DNA of 20,863 nt from a virus: the IMG/VR virus record IMGVR_UViG_3300047354_000638, positions 1 through 20,863 of that record; one strand, written 5' to 3'. A program made the translations under genes and the position numbers. The notes beneath the pieces are model-generated. The model had not been told where the DNA came from. It worked only from the letters and a program-made list of their open reading frames with translations, and did no database searches. Positions 19,617-20,863 of this stretch are shown here, one piece after another (position 1 is the first letter of the stretch; each line of letters starts with the position of its first letter).

Positions 19617-20863
19617 TGGCTCGAAGGCTCTTTTCATACAATAGATTCTTAGGACTCGATACTATTACAAGTCCTTCTAACATGTCTGAGAGATTTTTAT
19701 CTCAGTTAGATGGAGGCTATGTAGATTTTAGAGGACAGATTATAAGAGGTCCTGTTTTAAAATATGCCATTGATCAAAATACTCAGAATTACTCCTCTCA
19801 GAAACATTACAATATAAAACATTATGGACCCGATGATTACTGTAGATATATTTTTAATTCTAGTATCACTTCTAGCGTAGGTATTGAAATCAAGTCTAAA
19901 TCCGTTACACAATCGAATGCATTTAGTCCTAGTAATGCTGCAATAACACCTATCTCTTTAGTCAATTTTGATCAAAAACAATTTGCTTTCATGGCAGGTC
20001 ATGATCCATTTCATTTTAATGGTTCGGCATTTACTACTGTCAGTGGATTTGGTTCAACAAATTTTTCTAGTTTAGGCTCTTATCCAAAAGGTGGACATGC
20101 GGTAAACATATTAAATAGATTAGTTGTAGCAGGTATCCCAGGAAGAGAAACAGAAATTCATGTGAGTGAACAGGATAGCTTTGTCAATTGGAGAACAAAT
20201 ACTGCAAGTGGTACCACACCTAACCAAACAGATGGTTCTATTATAGATGTTAAGAACCAGTTTACATCTAAAGATACTATTCAAGGTCTTGCTGTACTTG
20301 AAGGTGATAAGTTAGTTGTCTTTGGTCAGAATGAAACTTTAGTCTATTTAGCTGACACAAACATCAATTCTTGGGAAATAGCTAGAGACTTTAGAGTACC
20401 AATAGGTATTTTTGGCAGGAACACCGCAGTCAATGTCGGAACGGATGTATTCTTTTGTAGCCGTTTTGGTGTTCACAGTCTGAAACGTGCAGCTTCAGGT
20501 TTGACCCTTGAGACAATTACTTTTAGCAGAGAGGTAGAGGATTTCTATCAGTCTCTAGTAGACAGCGTTCCAAGTGGTACCTCTTATAATGATGTTATAT
20601 TTTCTGAGCCTCACGCTGTATGGGATGGTGAGATAGGTCAGTATAGAGTTTTCTTTCCACAAAATAATACAGGAACTTTAAATAGAGAAATAAGATTCAC
20701 TTATGATCCAAATGCAGGTCGTTCAGGTCATTTATCTTTTAGCTCTAGTATAACCACAGGCAATACAGATGCCGATGTTACTTGTGGATCTTTTTATGCC
20801 AGACCTGATGAAAATACTTTGATTTCAGCGAGTGCACCACCCTCCTCACTTCTTCTTGGTGCC
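19616..20863 (+). CDS. Tail nozzle / stabilisation protein (gp12-like), 3' truncated
   Basis: The ATG overlaps the preceding stop codon (TAATG). The frame stays open for 416 codons to the window edge, so the C-terminus is missing. The sequence begins MARRLFSYNRFLGLDTITSP, then SERFLSQLDGGYVDFRGQI, followed by repeated beta-strand blocks with VNFDQKQFAFMAGHDPFHFNG, then GHAVNILNRLVVAGIPGRE, then KLVVFGQNETLVYL and FFCSRFGVHSLKRA. This recalls the beta-propeller of T7 gp12-like nozzle proteins, where hexamers close the tail tube in podoviruses. Position after the adaptor supports it. Confidence 0.7.
   Translation, partial: MARRLFSYNRFLGLDTITSPSNMSERFLSQLDGGYVDFRGQIIRGPVLKYAIDQNTQNYSSQKHYNIKHYGPDDYCRYIFNSSITSSVGIEIKSKSVTQSNAFSPSNAAITPISLVNFDQKQFAFMAGHDPFHFNGSAFTTVSGFGSTNFSSLGSYPKGGHAVNILNRLVVAGIPGRETEIHVSEQDSFVNWRTNTASGTTPNQTDGSIIDVKNQFTSKDTIQGLAVLEGDKLVVFGQNETLVYLADTNINSWEIARDFRVPIGIFGRNTAVNVGTDVFFCSRFGVHSLKRAASGLTLETITFSREVEDFYQSLVDSVPSGTSYNDVIFSEPHAVWDGEIGQYRVFFPQNNTGTLNREIRFTYDPNAGRSGHLSFSSSITTGNTDADVTCGSFYARPDENTLISASAPPSSLLLGA

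Overview
The window looks like about 21 kb of an AT-rich double-stranded DNA bacteriophage genome (or an integrated or assembled copy). It carries a complete head-assembly module and the start of a short-tail module: terminase, portal, scaffold, SU10-like capsid protein, connector and nozzle. It also holds phage replication genes and many small overlapping genes. No rRNA, tRNA, CRISPR array, transposase or integrase is visible. The gene set suggests a podovirus-like phage; a marine alphaproteobacterial host is only an inference from base composition and the CobS/VWA pair.

Layout. Positions 1-1608 (+) hold the end of a D5/SF3 primase-helicase, a tiny ribbon-helix-helix protein and a conserved hypothetical. 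Positions 1605-2496 (-) hold a small zinc-knuckle protein and a winged-helix protein. Positions 2526-3087 are a gene-free control region packed with TGACAGTAA repeats in both orientations around an AT-rich core, the best candidate for a replication origin or operator array. Positions 3088-3779 (+) hold a RuvC-type resolvase and a zinc-ribbon protein. Positions 3836-10534 (-) form a long leftward block of small hypotheticals, an HTH protein, a membrane protein, a metallopeptidase-like/VWA protein with a Ser-Asp repeat, a CobS/MoxR-type AAA+ ATPase and a small basic protein. Positions 10640-11403 are non-coding or nearly so, with several structured elements. Positions 11404-20863 (+) are the late morphogenesis genes, the last running off the window.

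The most striking content is in the leftward block. Four intergenic leaders (6497-6549, 8614-8669, 10201-10255, 10557-10610) each fold as a hammerhead self-cleaving ribozyme on the minus strand. Two have the type I arrangement and two type III. Pairs of copies show compensatory changes in their stems, and one copy has a matched C3-to-U and G8-to-A change in the catalytic core. Each ribozyme lies just downstream of a GC-rich hairpin of shared design (GGGGCA...TGCCCC) that follows, or is expected to follow, the stop codon of the preceding gene. Each is followed by a TGACAGAC leader motif, a Shine-Dalgarno sequence and a gene. My reading is that the leftward polycistronic transcript is cut by these ribozymes into separate mRNAs, each with a hairpin-capped 3' end. 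This is inferred from sequence alone and is directly testable.
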